64,000 nt of DNA from Lachnospiraceae bacterium. Its GTDB lineage: Bacteria; Bacillota_A; Clostridia; Lachnospirales; Lachnospiraceae. The stretch covers positions 62,001 through 126,000 of the forward strand of contig JAETQR010000007.1 in NCBI GenBank assembly GCA_021770615.1, written 5' to 3'. Shown here one piece after another: positions 45,115 through 53,683 of this stretch. Position numbers and translations under genes: made by a program. Positions within the stretch are counted from its first letter, which is position 1. Each line of letters starts with the position of its first letter. Under the pieces are notes generated by a model, which saw only the letters and a list, made by a program, of their open reading frames with translations, had not been told where the DNA came from and did no database searches.

Positions 45115-46644
45115 TCATTCTCCTCCATCAATATATATTTTTTTCAGTGCTTTTCTATCAATTTTTCCATTATCATTATATGGCATCTCATCCAACAGGA
45201 TATACTTTGCCGGAATCATATACCGGGGCAGGATATTTCCCAAATATTTCTTTATATCCAACTCAGTAACACCCTGATCTGCATTACAAAATGCAACAAT
45301 CGCACTTTGCTCCGTATCATAAATACAGCATGCATTGTATACTTCATCAAAGCTTAAGATTGCAGTTTCAATTTCTCCTAACTCAATCCGGTATCCCATA
45401 TGCTTTATCTGAAAATCCTTTCTGCCATCAAACATAATTTCGCCATATCGGTTATAGTGCGCCAAATCTCCCGTACGATATATTTTTTCACTATAATGAG
45501 GATTTAAGGGGTTTTGTACGAATGCCTCTGCCGTCTTTTCCGGGTTATTATAATACCCTACTGCCAAACTTGTTCCCCGAACACATAACTCACCCATTGC
45601 ATCAGTCTCTGTAATTTCCTCATCCTGATCATTTAATAAAATAATCTGTGTATTATTACATGCAATTCCAATCGGAAGTGGTTCCTCATCCGTAAATTCC
45701 CGGTCTATAACATAACAGGAACAAACATCTGTAATCTCAGTGGGTCCATATAAATTAGCATATAGCGCATCCGGCAATAGGCGACGCCAATAATTTAAAT
45801 GCCTGTTTGGCATAACTTCTCCGCAAAACAGGACTTTTCTTATACAGGAACAATCAATCTTTTCCAATAAACCACTATTGGCCACTCCTATTAAAGCAGA
45901 TGGCACCCAGAAAATAAAATTAATCTCATTCTCTTTTATATACTCCAACAACTTGGCAGTAAATGTAAAATACATTTCAGGAGTTATGTACAGATGTGCA
46001 CCACAGCTCATACATAAATATATATCCAGAATAGAATTATCAAAGTAAAATGGAGCCTGGTTAGCAATTTTAGTGTCGTTGGTGATCTCAAATTTTTCCC
46101 CCGCCCAGTCAATATAATCTATAATACTTCTATGCGTAATAGCAACCCCTTTTGGTATTCCAGTTGAGCCTGATGTAAAGAAAACATAAGCAAGATCTGT
46201 ATCTATGATTTGGCTATTTAACTGATCGCCATTATCATGATCAATGCTAAAATCCAAATCCTCGACATACAGGATCTTTTCTGTTTCCACCCCATGATCT
46301 GTTAATTTTTTCCCACTTTTCCGATCCGTAATAATAACTTCCGGCATCAAACATTTCATAATCGATGCAGCCTTTTCAAAAGGAAACTTTACATCTGTCG
46401 GTGTATAGTAATTGCCACTATAAAGTATTCCCGCAAAAGAAACTAATGTCATCACCGATTTGGGTAAATAAACTAATACTGGAATCTTTCTTTTTTGTAT
46501 CTTCTTCGCGATGCCATCTGCAATACACAAAGCCATTGATTTCCATTCACGAAACGTTATACTTTGCTCCTCATCAGTAAGCGCCACTTTATCAGGAAAG
46601 CGCTGTACGGTCTCCTCCAAATAGCATAGTACCGAATTTCTCAA
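45115..46644 (-). CDS. Amino-acid-type adenylation enzyme (DltA/NRPS A-domain-like)
   Basis: 509 residues with a TTG start at 46644. This start is chosen because AAGGAGG lies 7 bases ahead and because the paralogue at 58934 begins at the same place (both continue -N-S/T-VLCYLEE/K). Motifs: FFTSGSTGIPKGVAITH, FYFDNSILDIY, NLYGPTEITDVC, YRTGDLAHY, GRKDFQIKHMGYRIELGEIE and the terminal GKIDRKAL lysine. It should activate an amino acid (or small acid) and load it on the ACP 3 bases downstream. The substrate is unknown. Confidence 0.88.
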   Translation of the reverse strand: MRNSVLCYLEETVQRFPDKVALTDEEQSITFREWKSMALCIADGIAKKIQKRKIPVLVYLPKSVMTLVSFAGILYSGNYYTPTDVKFPFEKAASIMKCLMPEVIITDRKSGKKLTDHGVETEKILYVEDLDFSIDHDNGDQLNSQIIDTDLAYVFFTSGSTGIPKGVAITHRSIIDYIDWAGEKFEITNDTKIANQAPFYFDNSILDIYLCMSCGAHLYITPEMYFTFTAKLLEYIKENEINFIFWVPSALIGVANSGLLEKIDCSCIRKVLFCGEVMPNRHLNYWRRLLPDALYANLYGPTEITDVCSCYVIDREFTDEEPLPIGIACNNTQIILLNDQDEEITETDAMGELCVRGTSLAVGYYNNPEKTAEAFVQNPLNPHYSEKIYRTGDLAHYNRYGEIMFDGRKDFQIKHMGYRIELGEIETAILSFDEVYNACCIYDTEQSAIVAFCNADQGVTELDIKKYLGNILPRYMIPAKYILLDEMPYNDNGKIDRKALKKIYIDGGE

Positions 46645-46680
46645 ATTTTTTCCTCCTTCCACATATACATCTTAATAAGA

Positions 46681-46899
46681 TTACTGCATAACAGCCATCA
46701 GGTCAGAAACTGTTTTACATTTAATGATTTCACTTGCATGAGGCATCTTGCCAAAATTTTCATCCATAACTGAAATTACAGATAAAACAGCAACCGAATC
46801 CCATGTTTCAATTTCTTCAAGTACCATATCCTCGTTTAATTCTTCTACCTCCAGCTCAAGAATATCTGCGATTACCTCCATTTTTTCCTGATCAGACAT
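46681..46899 (-). CDS. Acyl carrier protein (3 of 6)
   Basis: 72 residues, S35 in ETWDSVAVLSVIS. Paralogue of the ACP at 55532-55750 (shared WDSVAVLSVIS and KTVSDLM/KTVSELM). AAGGAGG precedes the ATG. Confidence 0.88.
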   Translation of the reverse strand: MSDQEKMEVIADILELEVEELNEDMVLEEIETWDSVAVLSVISVMDENFGKMPHASEIIKCKTVSDLMAVMQ

Positions 46900-46954
46900 A
46901 TTTCAAATCCTCCTTCAAATTTAAATGATTTTTATATTAACTAGCTAATAAGAG

Positions 46955-47950
46955 CTAATTGCTATAATGATAATCTGTGAAAATCACAGGTAAGATATTT
47001 TTCGTATCTACTTCAATGTATACATCAGCCCATGCTAACCCTACGCCAAAACCACTTAATAATAAACGCACATTAGTCTTTTCCTTAAGTCGGTCAACAT
47101 TATGGCATATAGTAAGAGGAAGGGATGCTGTTGATGTATTTCCATATTCCTCATAAGACGTCAGTATCTTTTCTGGTGCAATATTACATTCATTTGCAAT
47201 ACCATCCAATATAAGTTTTTGTGCCTGGTGTATTACATAATAGTCAATTTCCTGCTCTTTGATCTGGAAATGATTCCTTAAGTCATTAATACTTTGTGCT
47301 GCTTCTGTCAAAGAAAAGAGCAAGATTTCATTTCCATCCATATAAAATTCCCCATTTAAGGATCTTGTAAGAAGATGATGTCTTTTGCCATCTGTCTTTT
47401 GAAAATAATAAAAACTTTTTTGATCCACTGTCTCAATCGCTGTAGCTGATGCCCCATCCCCAAACAGCAATATATCACTATCAATTACTTCATTCGGTTC
47501 ATAATACTGTCCATCTCCAACTAAAAGCAACCCTTTCCCGCCAGTATTATTCAACAATGCCGCAACAATCTGTAAACCACTTACATACCCGGTACATCCC
47601 AGATTTACATCAAATGCCAGGCAATCTTCCCCAATATTAAGACGTTTTTGTATGATCATCGCAGTAGATGGTGTACAAACATCCGGCGACTGGGTAACAA
47701 ATACTAAAATCCTGATTTCATCTTTGCTCCAGGCTAATTGTTTCATAAGTTTTTCAGCTGCGACACATGCCAAACCTGAAGCACTCTGTGATTCTCCACA
47801 GATATGCCGAAAATGAATACCCGTCAGTGAAACCTGTCTCTTTATCCGTTTTGTGCCAAGTGCCCCTGCAAGTTCCATATTATCAACTCTGTTCACAGGA
47901 ACCGCAGAGGCTATACCACGGATGCAGATATCTGAATATTGCCCAAACAA
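46955..47950 (-). CDS. KAS III-type ketoacyl synthase
   Basis: 331 residues with a TTG start (GAGGTGG site 7 bases ahead). Triad intact: Cys119 (NLGCTGYVSG), His241 (VIHQAQ) and Asn271 (EYGNTSTAS). The HQAQ and NLGC variants set it, with the enzyme at 48746, in a subgroup distinct from the HQPN pair (43811, 56597). It lies between an SDR and an ACP gene. Confidence 0.87.
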   Translation of the reverse strand: MFGQYSDICIRGIASAVPVNRVDNMELAGALGTKRIKRQVSLTGIHFRHICGESQSASGLACVAAEKLMKQLAWSKDEIRILVFVTQSPDVCTPSTAMIIQKRLNIGEDCLAFDVNLGCTGYVSGLQIVAALLNNTGGKGLLLVGDGQYYEPNEVIDSDILLFGDGASATAIETVDQKSFYYFQKTDGKRHHLLTRSLNGEFYMDGNEILLFSLTEAAQSINDLRNHFQIKEQEIDYYVIHQAQKLILDGIANECNIAPEKILTSYEEYGNTSTASLPLTICHNVDRLKEKTNVRLLLSGFGVGLAWADVYIEVDTKNILPVIFTDYHYSN

Positions 47951-48004
47951 TTTATCACCACCTCATACATTTTCATTCCATATTCTATATCAAACAATGC
48001 CACC

Positions 48005-48736
48005 TTAAAAGATAGCACCCGCTGACACCGGAATGCAGGCTCCTGTTATATAAGATGACTTATCTGAAATCAAAAATTCTACAAGATATGCAATCTGCCT
48101 GGGTTCGATCATACCAAGCGGCTGACCAGCAACTTTATTATCAAGATCTCCCAGAACTTCATCCATACGTGCTGCCATAGGAGTATCTACAAAAGTTGGC
48201 AAAATAGCATTAACACGCTGGTGCCTTCTCAGAAACTCTTTTCCCATCACCTTAACAGATGCATTCAATGCAGCTTTGGATGCGGAATAAGTACACATTC
48301 CTTTCCCACATGTTTCTGCTGCTGACGATGAAATTGCAACAACCGACGCTCTGTCATTGGAATATTTCTTTTTATTAAAATATTTGCCAAGTTCGACAAA
48401 AGAATAATAATTGATTGCTGTTACTTCCTTCATAACTTTTACATCATTTGCACGAACCGGAATATCATTATTTATTCCCGCACAATGCACCATGCCATCC
48501 AGCTTAATCCCCTTATCCCTGCAACTGATAAAAATCTCTTCAACATGTTCGAGTTCTGACAAATCATATGACATGACCAAACTCTCGCCATTTAACTTCC
48601 CTGAAATCTGATCTAGCCTATCCTGATTTCTGGCCACCAAAACAACAAAATAACCTTGTTCTGATAAATACTCACTGGTAGCAGCTCCAATACCGGAAGA
48701 TGCACCTGTCACTAATATCGCTTTCCCCATTTTCAT
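48005..48736 (-). CDS. SDR-family oxidoreductase
   Basis: 243 residues. TGASSGIG (9-16) and YSASK (TYSASKAALNASVK) intact; VTGA..ITGACIPVSAGAIF typical of ketoreductases. ATG at 48736 or, two codons on, 48730. It follows the KAS III-SDR fusion gene by 9 bases. Since that fusion's own SDR part looks dead, this enzyme may supply its reduction step. Confidence 0.87.
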   Translation of the reverse strand: MKMGKAILVTGASSGIGAATSEYLSEQGYFVVLVARNQDRLDQISGKLNGESLVMSYDLSELEHVEEIFISCRDKGIKLDGMVHCAGINNDIPVRANDVKVMKEVTAINYYSFVELGKYFNKKKYSNDRASVVAISSSAAETCGKGMCTYSASKAALNASVKVMGKEFLRRHQRVNAILPTFVDTPMAARMDEVLGDLDNKVAGQPLGMIEPRQIAYLVEFLISDKSSYITGACIPVSAGAIF

Positions 48737-48745
48737 CTCACTCTC

Positions 48746-50422
48746 TCAGTTATTAAATGTAATAACTGTCTCTGTAATATATCTGGATGCTTTTGACAGC
48801 AGGAAACTCTGCGTCTGGGATATGTGGATCGGCTTTTTCATCGTTTCCGGACATTCCCGGTCAAGATATAACTCGATCCATTCTTTTCCGTCCTCAGTGA
48901 TCTGGACAATATCAATCTCACTGTCTACATATGTAATGCCGTTAATGCGAACGGATTGTTCCTCTGTCCTGCAGCTGCTCCCTTTGAATTTCGATTCCAT
49001 CGTTTGTTTATGCGTCTCCAATTCACTTACAGATGAAACTGCTTCCAGGACAACAACCGAAACAAGTTCCTGACCGTAACCAGAGACAAGTTCCTGACTA
49101 AGATAAGATAATATTTCTGCAGACACCTCAGCTGGAATGACTACACCATCAAGTGGCAGATCCTTTTCCTTACAATACTCCAGAACAGCATGGATCGTTT
49201 TCTTGTTGATCGTTTCCATGACAAAAGAATCGGAATCCAAAAACAAATCACTCTGAATTTCCTTTAATTTCTCAGGATCTTTTCCTGCCATGATCACCAT
49301 AGCTGATCTGCCATTATCAAAACGACTGAGCCATTCTCCCATTTCCGTGTCCGCACACAATACGAGAATATTTTTGTCATGCAATCCGCATGCAGGTTTC
49401 TTATCCTCATCATAATGCTCATTTGTCTCAATGATCGGTAAGATGTTTTCTGTATCAATTTCTGTATAAATACAACCCCAGGAAAGCCCCACGCCAAATC
49501 CACACAACAAGAGATTTGCCTTTTCCCTTTTCTGGATCTCTTCCCTGTTTGCGCACACAGTAACAGGAACTGACGTCCCGGAAGTATTACCATAGTGGCG
49601 CAGTGAACGAAGTTCTTTTTCAGCCGGAATATCACAGGCATCTATGATATTATCCAATATCAGATCCTGTGCCTGATGAAATATGTAATGATCGATGTCG
49701 TCCTCGGAAATATCAAAATGTTTCCGAAAATGAATGACTCCATCTGAAACATCATTAATGGCAAAAGAAAAAACAGCGGCTCCATCCATCTGGGAAGGAC
49801 GGCCTTTATATCCAATAATGGCATCATATCCATTGCCGTCAGACATATTCATAAAATACAATGGATGCTGTTCTACCTTCTCGATTGCAATCGCAGCACC
49901 AGCTGAACCAAACAGCATATCATGTGCAATATCATCCGGTTTTAAAGACGCTTCCGGATTTCGTATCACTCCAGCGGTATCCCCGATCAATAATAATGCT
50001 TTATCATGTGTTTCACATGTCTGAAGCAAAGCAGAGACAGCATGTACACCTACATTGAAACTTGAGCATCCAAGATTCAGATCATAAACCAGACAATCCT
50101 TCCCTAACCCAAGTCTTTTATGCAGAAAAAAAGCAGTAGAAGGATGGTTATAATTTGGCCCCTGTGTAATGAAAAGTAAGACTTTTATTTCCTCTCGTTT
50201 CCACTGTAACTTTTCCAGTAATGGGAGCGTAGCAGCATAACACAAATCAGAAGTCCTCTGGTGCTTACCGGATATGTGCCGCTCCTCTACACCGGTGATC
50301 TTGATCTGCTTTTTTGCTCGTCTTTTACCGATAACATTAGCAAAACTCATATTATGTTCGATATATTCGGGAACAGCCGAACACATTCCCTGAATCTTAA
50401 TATTATCAAATTTTCCAATCAT
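48746..50422 (-). CDS. KAS III-type synthase fused to a degenerate SDR-like domain
   Basis: 558 residues from the ATG at 50422 (AGAAAGG site; the longer frame runs back into the ACP gene). Residues 1-335 are a complete KAS III: Cys119 (NLGCSSFNVG), His249 (IFHQAQ), Asn279 (HYGNTSGTS). Residues ~350-558 have SDR shape but no function: the glycine motif reads CADTEMGE in place of TGxxxGIG, MAGKDPEKLKEI stands where ARNxEKL does, no YxxxK is present, and the end FLLSKASRYITETV matches the usual FLISDKSSYITGA. The domain may now serve structure or substrate capture. Confidence 0.85.
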   Translation of the reverse strand: MIGKFDNIKIQGMCSAVPEYIEHNMSFANVIGKRRAKKQIKITGVEERHISGKHQRTSDLCYAATLPLLEKLQWKREEIKVLLFITQGPNYNHPSTAFFLHKRLGLGKDCLVYDLNLGCSSFNVGVHAVSALLQTCETHDKALLLIGDTAGVIRNPEASLKPDDIAHDMLFGSAGAAIAIEKVEQHPLYFMNMSDGNGYDAIIGYKGRPSQMDGAAVFSFAINDVSDGVIHFRKHFDISEDDIDHYIFHQAQDLILDNIIDACDIPAEKELRSLRHYGNTSGTSVPVTVCANREEIQKREKANLLLCGFGVGLSWGCIYTEIDTENILPIIETNEHYDEDKKPACGLHDKNILVLCADTEMGEWLSRFDNGRSAMVIMAGKDPEKLKEIQSDLFLDSDSFVMETINKKTIHAVLEYCKEKDLPLDGVVIPAEVSAEILSYLSQELVSGYGQELVSVVVLEAVSSVSELETHKQTMESKFKGSSCRTEEQSVRINGITYVDSEIDIVQITEDGKEWIELYLDRECPETMKKPIHISQTQSFLLSKASRYITETVITFNN

Positions 50423-50435
50423 AAGCTTACCTTTC

Positions 50436-50651
50436 TTACTTTTGCAGATAATCAATAATATCCTGTACAGTGACAAAATTCTTTATCTCATCGGAAGATA
50501 ATTTTTTTCCATAATTCTTTTTTGCCTCAGCCATAAGTGATAGTGCACTCAGAGAATCCCACTCCTCCAGATCGTCTAAAATAGTAGTAGCCTCAAGTGT
50601 CCCTTCATCCACATCCATGATCTCCTCAAGCATTTCGATTAATTCGTTCAT
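50436..50651 (-). CDS. Acyl carrier protein (4 of 6), first gene of the left arm
   Basis: 71 residues, S33 in LEEWDSLSALSLM. It starts the minus-strand arm, 178 bases after the recombinase stop. AGGAGAG precedes the ATG. AT-rich upstream sequence has TATATT and TACTAT but no good -35, so no convincing promoter of its own is seen. Confidence 0.87.
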   Translation of the reverse strand: MNELIEMLEEIMDVDEGTLEATTILDDLEEWDSLSALSLMAEAKKNYGKKLSSDEIKNFVTVQDIIDYLQK

Positions 50652-50664
50652 TTTTTCTCTCCTT

Positions 50665-50793
50665 TTATTTATTTTTTACTGGAAAATATAGTATTATCAC
50701 TTCTTTGATTATTTCTTCCCATCTTCCTTTCCAGTTAATTTGACATACTGAGTTTCGCATAAAAAAACTGCCCCCACCACCAGGCACAGCCAT
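50665..50793 (-). CDS. Possible 42-residue peptide between recombinase and ACP gene
   Basis: An ATG at 50793 follows AAGGAG after 4 bases and opens a 42-codon frame (MAVPGGGGSFFMRN...) ending 13 bases before the ACP start. Coding is uncertain. A weak hairpin with T7 lies inside it, so a leader-peptide role is conceivable. Confidence 0.25.
   Translation of the reverse strand: MAVPGGGGSFFMRNSVCQINWKGRWEEIIKEVIILYFPVKNK
50761..50789 (-). terminator. Weak possible terminator or attenuator ahead of the left arm
   Basis: On the minus strand TGCC and GGCA pair (4-5 bp, G-rich 8-base loop) and are followed by TTTTTTT. The stem is short, so read-through from the recombinase into the left arm is expected to be at least partial. 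Confidence 0.25.
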
Positions 50794-50829
50794 ATCTCTC
50801 CTTATTCCATGCCTCCGTGCAACCTTTTT

Positions 50830-51783
50830 CTATGCGCATCCCTGCATATAATTATCCTTAAGATAAAAACTTAAGGGTGTTGTGTTGATATCCGCATGTC
50901 CTAAAAGCTCACTGATCGTTTTGTAATCGCAGCCGCTTTCAACCAGACGGGTAGCAAATGTATGACGCAGGCCATGAAAAGTCACATATCTGGTTCCATT
51001 GTTCTCCATCAGGCGGTCATAATAAGCCCGCAACGTGCGTGGCTCAATAAATTTGTCCACTTTCCCAGTCAACAGGTAAACTTTCGGGGCTTCCTGATAT
51101 TTTTTTATAGCAGACAGACAGTTCTTTGGTATTGGAATATACCTGTCTGATTTAAGTGATTTCGGAGAAGTAACGATCACCTTACTCTTGCCGACACCAT
51201 TCTCTTTTGTATATATACGCTGTAATGTCTTATTTATATGAACCAGCCCTCTTGGAATATCAATACATTCCCAACGGAGGGCACAGATTTCGCCAATCCT
51301 CATCCCTGTCGACAATGCCAGCATTACCCCTAAACTTTTCAAAGAGGTTTGCTTTTTAAGACAATTCATTATCTCAAATTCCTCATTTAAAGTCAAGTAG
51401 TTTTCCCGCTGTCTTCCCGGTCTGTTCTGCACATTATCCGGAACGGGATACTGATACCTCGCTTTTCCCAGATTTATATAACCTTTTTGCTCCGCTTTTC
51501 CTAATATCCCCAGCCACAATGCCATGATATCCTTTACAGCCTTTTCTGATAAATACCCTGTTCCGTCCTTCCTCTTTTTTCTGGAAAGAAAAAGGATAAA
51601 TTCCTGATTATCCTCGTGACTGATCGTTTCCAGTGTTCGTTTTCCGAAATAGGGAAGTATATGATTCTCAATCGTTACAGAATATGTGGCAAATGTGGAT
51701 TCTTTCACAAAAGGCTTATTTTCTTCCTGCCATGTCCGGATCCAGCTTTCTATTGTTATCCTATTGTTTTTTGTGCTTTGCAT
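50830..51783 (-). CDS. Tyrosine recombinase/integrase of the invertible segment
   Basis: 317 residues. N-terminal SAM-like core-binding domain (about 8-100), catalytic domain with Arg162 (STGMRIGEI), His270/Arg273 (HGLRHTFATRL), His296 (LLGHADINTT) and Tyr307 (LSFYLKDN). The His296-Tyr307 spacing is two residues longer than the usual nine. The last 12 codons run through the left inverted repeat and the Tyr codon is inside its 7-bp spacer. After inversion the reading frame would continue for 46 other residues instead of NYMQGCA. It has its own extended -10 promoter. Expected role: flip the segment 50852-53708. Confidence 0.9.
   Translation of the reverse strand: MQSTKNNRITIESWIRTWQEENKPFVKESTFATYSVTIENHILPYFGKRTLETISHEDNQEFILFLSRKKRKDGTGYLSEKAVKDIMALWLGILGKAEQKGYINLGKARYQYPVPDNVQNRPGRQRENYLTLNEEFEIMNCLKKQTSLKSLGVMLALSTGMRIGEICALRWECIDIPRGLVHINKTLQRIYTKENGVGKSKVIVTSPKSLKSDRYIPIPKNCLSAIKKYQEAPKVYLLTGKVDKFIEPRTLRAYYDRLMENNGTRYVTFHGLRHTFATRLVESGCDYKTISELLGHADINTTPLSFYLKDNYMQGCA
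50852..50876 (-). repeat. Left inverted repeat (25 bp) / predicted crossover site
   Basis: Read on the minus strand: CCTTAAG, spacer TTTTTAT, CTTAAGG, then ATAA minus shared bases as far as position 50852; identical over all 25 bases to 53684-53708 read on the plus strand. Symmetric 7-bp arms around a 7-bp spacer are the classic core layout for tyrosine recombinases. Identity stops abruptly on both sides. Confidence 0.9.
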
Positions 51784-51808
51784 TATCTTATCCTCCGTTT
51801 TTTCAAGT

Positions 51809-51837
51809 ATTATAGCACCATGTATGGATTACATGAA
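51809..51837 (-). promoter_or_regulatory. Recombinase promoter with dyad
   Basis: TGCTATAAT (extended -10) with TTCATG 17 bases upstream on the minus strand. A dyad CATGTAT (51819-51825) / ATACATG (51842-51848) brackets the -35 box and could bind a repressor. This promoter lies inside the invertible segment and points outward through the left repeat. Confidence 0.65.
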
Positions 51838-51860
51838 TGCAATACATGTTCAATAAACGG

Positions 51861-51895
51861 AAAAATACAGCCATAGTTTCATCTACAGCTGTATT
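51861..51895 (-). terminator. Terminator between AAA/nuclease-like gene and recombinase
   Basis: AATACAGC and GCTGTATT form an 8-bp stem (16-base loop) followed by TTTTCC on the minus strand, 22 bases past the stop at 51918. It uncouples the recombinase from the gene upstream. Confidence 0.65.
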
Positions 51896-51917
51896 CAACA
51901 GGCGATTTTTCTTAAAA

Positions 51918-53582
51918 TCACCCAATCAATACCTCTTTTCCCCGAAAAGCAAAACCATACTTACGGATATGTTCCTTCTCTATGCCCTGAGCAAGGAGCG
52001 TTTGCTCATACTTCCTTTCTTCGATCTGCCTCAGTGCCTCCCGCACGGTTTCTTCCATGGAGGATTCCTCTTTGGGATCATATACTTTAAATTCCAGAAT
52101 AATTCCATCTTCCTTTCGATCCAATGGCTTTAACATCACATCATACCGGCCAAACCCGCTTTCTCTATTTGAGGTCACTTCATAGCGGTCTTCAAGATCA
52201 ACCAGAAGCCCTAGCACAAACCCATGGTAAAATTTCTCTGGCATCGCAGCTTCTGAAGGATGGGTTCCCCCATCAAAGGAACTGAACATATTCAATGAAA
52301 TCCGGTTCATATAGGCATTCATCTCCTTCCGATCGCCTCGTAAAAGAGCTTTGACAAAATCATTATAATCACCGCCGCTTTCATCAAACCAGTCCCGAAC
52401 CATATCTTCAAATGTCTGTTTCACTTCGTAATTCGTAAGTGAAAGTTCATATTCTTTTCCATGATCCTTTACTATTTTCAAATACCCCGACGTCAGAAGA
52501 AGACTCCAAACTGCGTATTCGTTCCTTTCTAATTGGTTAAATACCATTTCTTCATTAATTCTGCTTCGAATCGTTTTACCGGACAAGAGAAGTTCAAACT
52601 GCATTTTGATTGTTCTACTTCCGCCCCGAATCAGATTGCTGACCAGTCCATTCGAGCTTGTATTTGCCCAGTATGGCTTTAGTTTCCCCTCATCCAGAAA
52701 ATTGATGATTGACCACGGATTATAAATATCCCGCATATTTCCTATCGTGAAACCATCATACCACTGCTTTACGTCCTCTTTGTTTGTCATTCCAAATTCA
52801 TCCATAGCGCAAAAAACTTCCTCTTCTGTAAAACCAAAACAAGAAGCATAACTAGTTGAAGTCATGGTTATTACTTTTAAGTTATTTAAGTCTGAAAACA
52901 AAGACTCTTTGCTAACCCTTGTGATGCCAGTCATCACTGCCCTCTCCAGATATGGATTTGTTTTAAATGTGTTGTTAAACAGATTCCTTGTAAAAGAAAC
53001 CAGTTCCTTCCAATATCCTCCCATATATGCCTCCTGCAATGGAGTATCATATTCATCCAAAAGGATAATGACTTTCTTTCCATAATAACGACACAGATAA
53101 TCACATAACCGATGCAGTGCCATTGGTGCATCTTCCGGCTCCATATTATCTGCCATTTGTTTATAAATCTTCTTCTCTCCTTCTGTCAGCACATCCGAAT
53201 CCAGTAAATAGTAATTTTTTATATACTGATTCTGCAGGATTTGACAGAATCGACGTATAGCTATATCATGGACAGTCTCTTTCATTCCGGCAAAGGATAA
53301 GAAAATTACCGGATATGTTCCCTGCAATTCTTTATATTTTTCTTCTCCCCAGATATTCAATCCCTCAAAAACCTCGCCCTGTTCTTTATATTTTATGCTA
53401 AAAAAACGCTCCAGCATGTTCATATTTAACGTTTTCCCAAATCGTCTTGGACGAGTAATGAGAGTTACTTTATCATCGCTTTCCCACCATTCCTTTATAA
53501 AAGATGTCTTATCTATATAAAAATTATTTTTTTTAATCATTTCTTCAAAATCCTGTGCGCCGATTGATACTGTTCTTGGCAT
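51918..53582 (-). CDS. AAA-ATPase-like / PD-(D/E)XK nuclease-like protein (DUF1703 type)
   Basis: 554 residues. Starts MPRTVSIGAQDFEEMIKKN with ITRPRRFGKTLN (about 42-53) as Walker A-like loop and VIILLDEYDTPL (about 152-163) as Walker B. The C-terminal part has GRYDVMLKPL and GIILEFKVYDP (Asp and Glu-x-Lys of the PD-(D/E)XK core, about 480-505). The family is abundant and multicopy in gut Lachnospiraceae and Bacteroidetes; its role is not established. TTGGAGG precedes the ATG. It lies wholly inside the invertible segment. Confidence 0.88.
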   Translation of the reverse strand: MPRTVSIGAQDFEEMIKKNNFYIDKTSFIKEWWESDDKVTLITRPRRFGKTLNMNMLERFFSIKYKEQGEVFEGLNIWGEEKYKELQGTYPVIFLSFAGMKETVHDIAIRRFCQILQNQYIKNYYLLDSDVLTEGEKKIYKQMADNMEPEDAPMALHRLCDYLCRYYGKKVIILLDEYDTPLQEAYMGGYWKELVSFTRNLFNNTFKTNPYLERAVMTGITRVSKESLFSDLNNLKVITMTSTSYASCFGFTEEEVFCAMDEFGMTNKEDVKQWYDGFTIGNMRDIYNPWSIINFLDEGKLKPYWANTSSNGLVSNLIRGGSRTIKMQFELLLSGKTIRSRINEEMVFNQLERNEYAVWSLLLTSGYLKIVKDHGKEYELSLTNYEVKQTFEDMVRDWFDESGGDYNDFVKALLRGDRKEMNAYMNRISLNMFSSFDGGTHPSEAAMPEKFYHGFVLGLLVDLEDRYEVTSNRESGFGRYDVMLKPLDRKEDGIILEFKVYDPKEESSMEETVREALRQIEERKYEQTLLAQGIEKEHIRKYGFAFRGKEVLIG

Positions 53583-53631
53583 GCTTACACCTCCAATCCA
53601 CTGCTATGGGATATTTTTTACTATTGTACTT

Positions 53632-53660
53632 AGTTTAACATGGCATCATTGTTTTTACAA
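53632..53660 (-). promoter_or_regulatory. Promoter of the AAA/nuclease-like gene
   Basis: Minus-strand TTGTAA, 17-base spacer, TAAACT, about 50 bases before the start. No convincing plus-strand promoter is seen in 53583-53708, so the right arm appears promoterless in this orientation. Confidence 0.5.
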
Positions 53661-53683
53661 CTGCCTTTTTCCGTCTTGCGATG

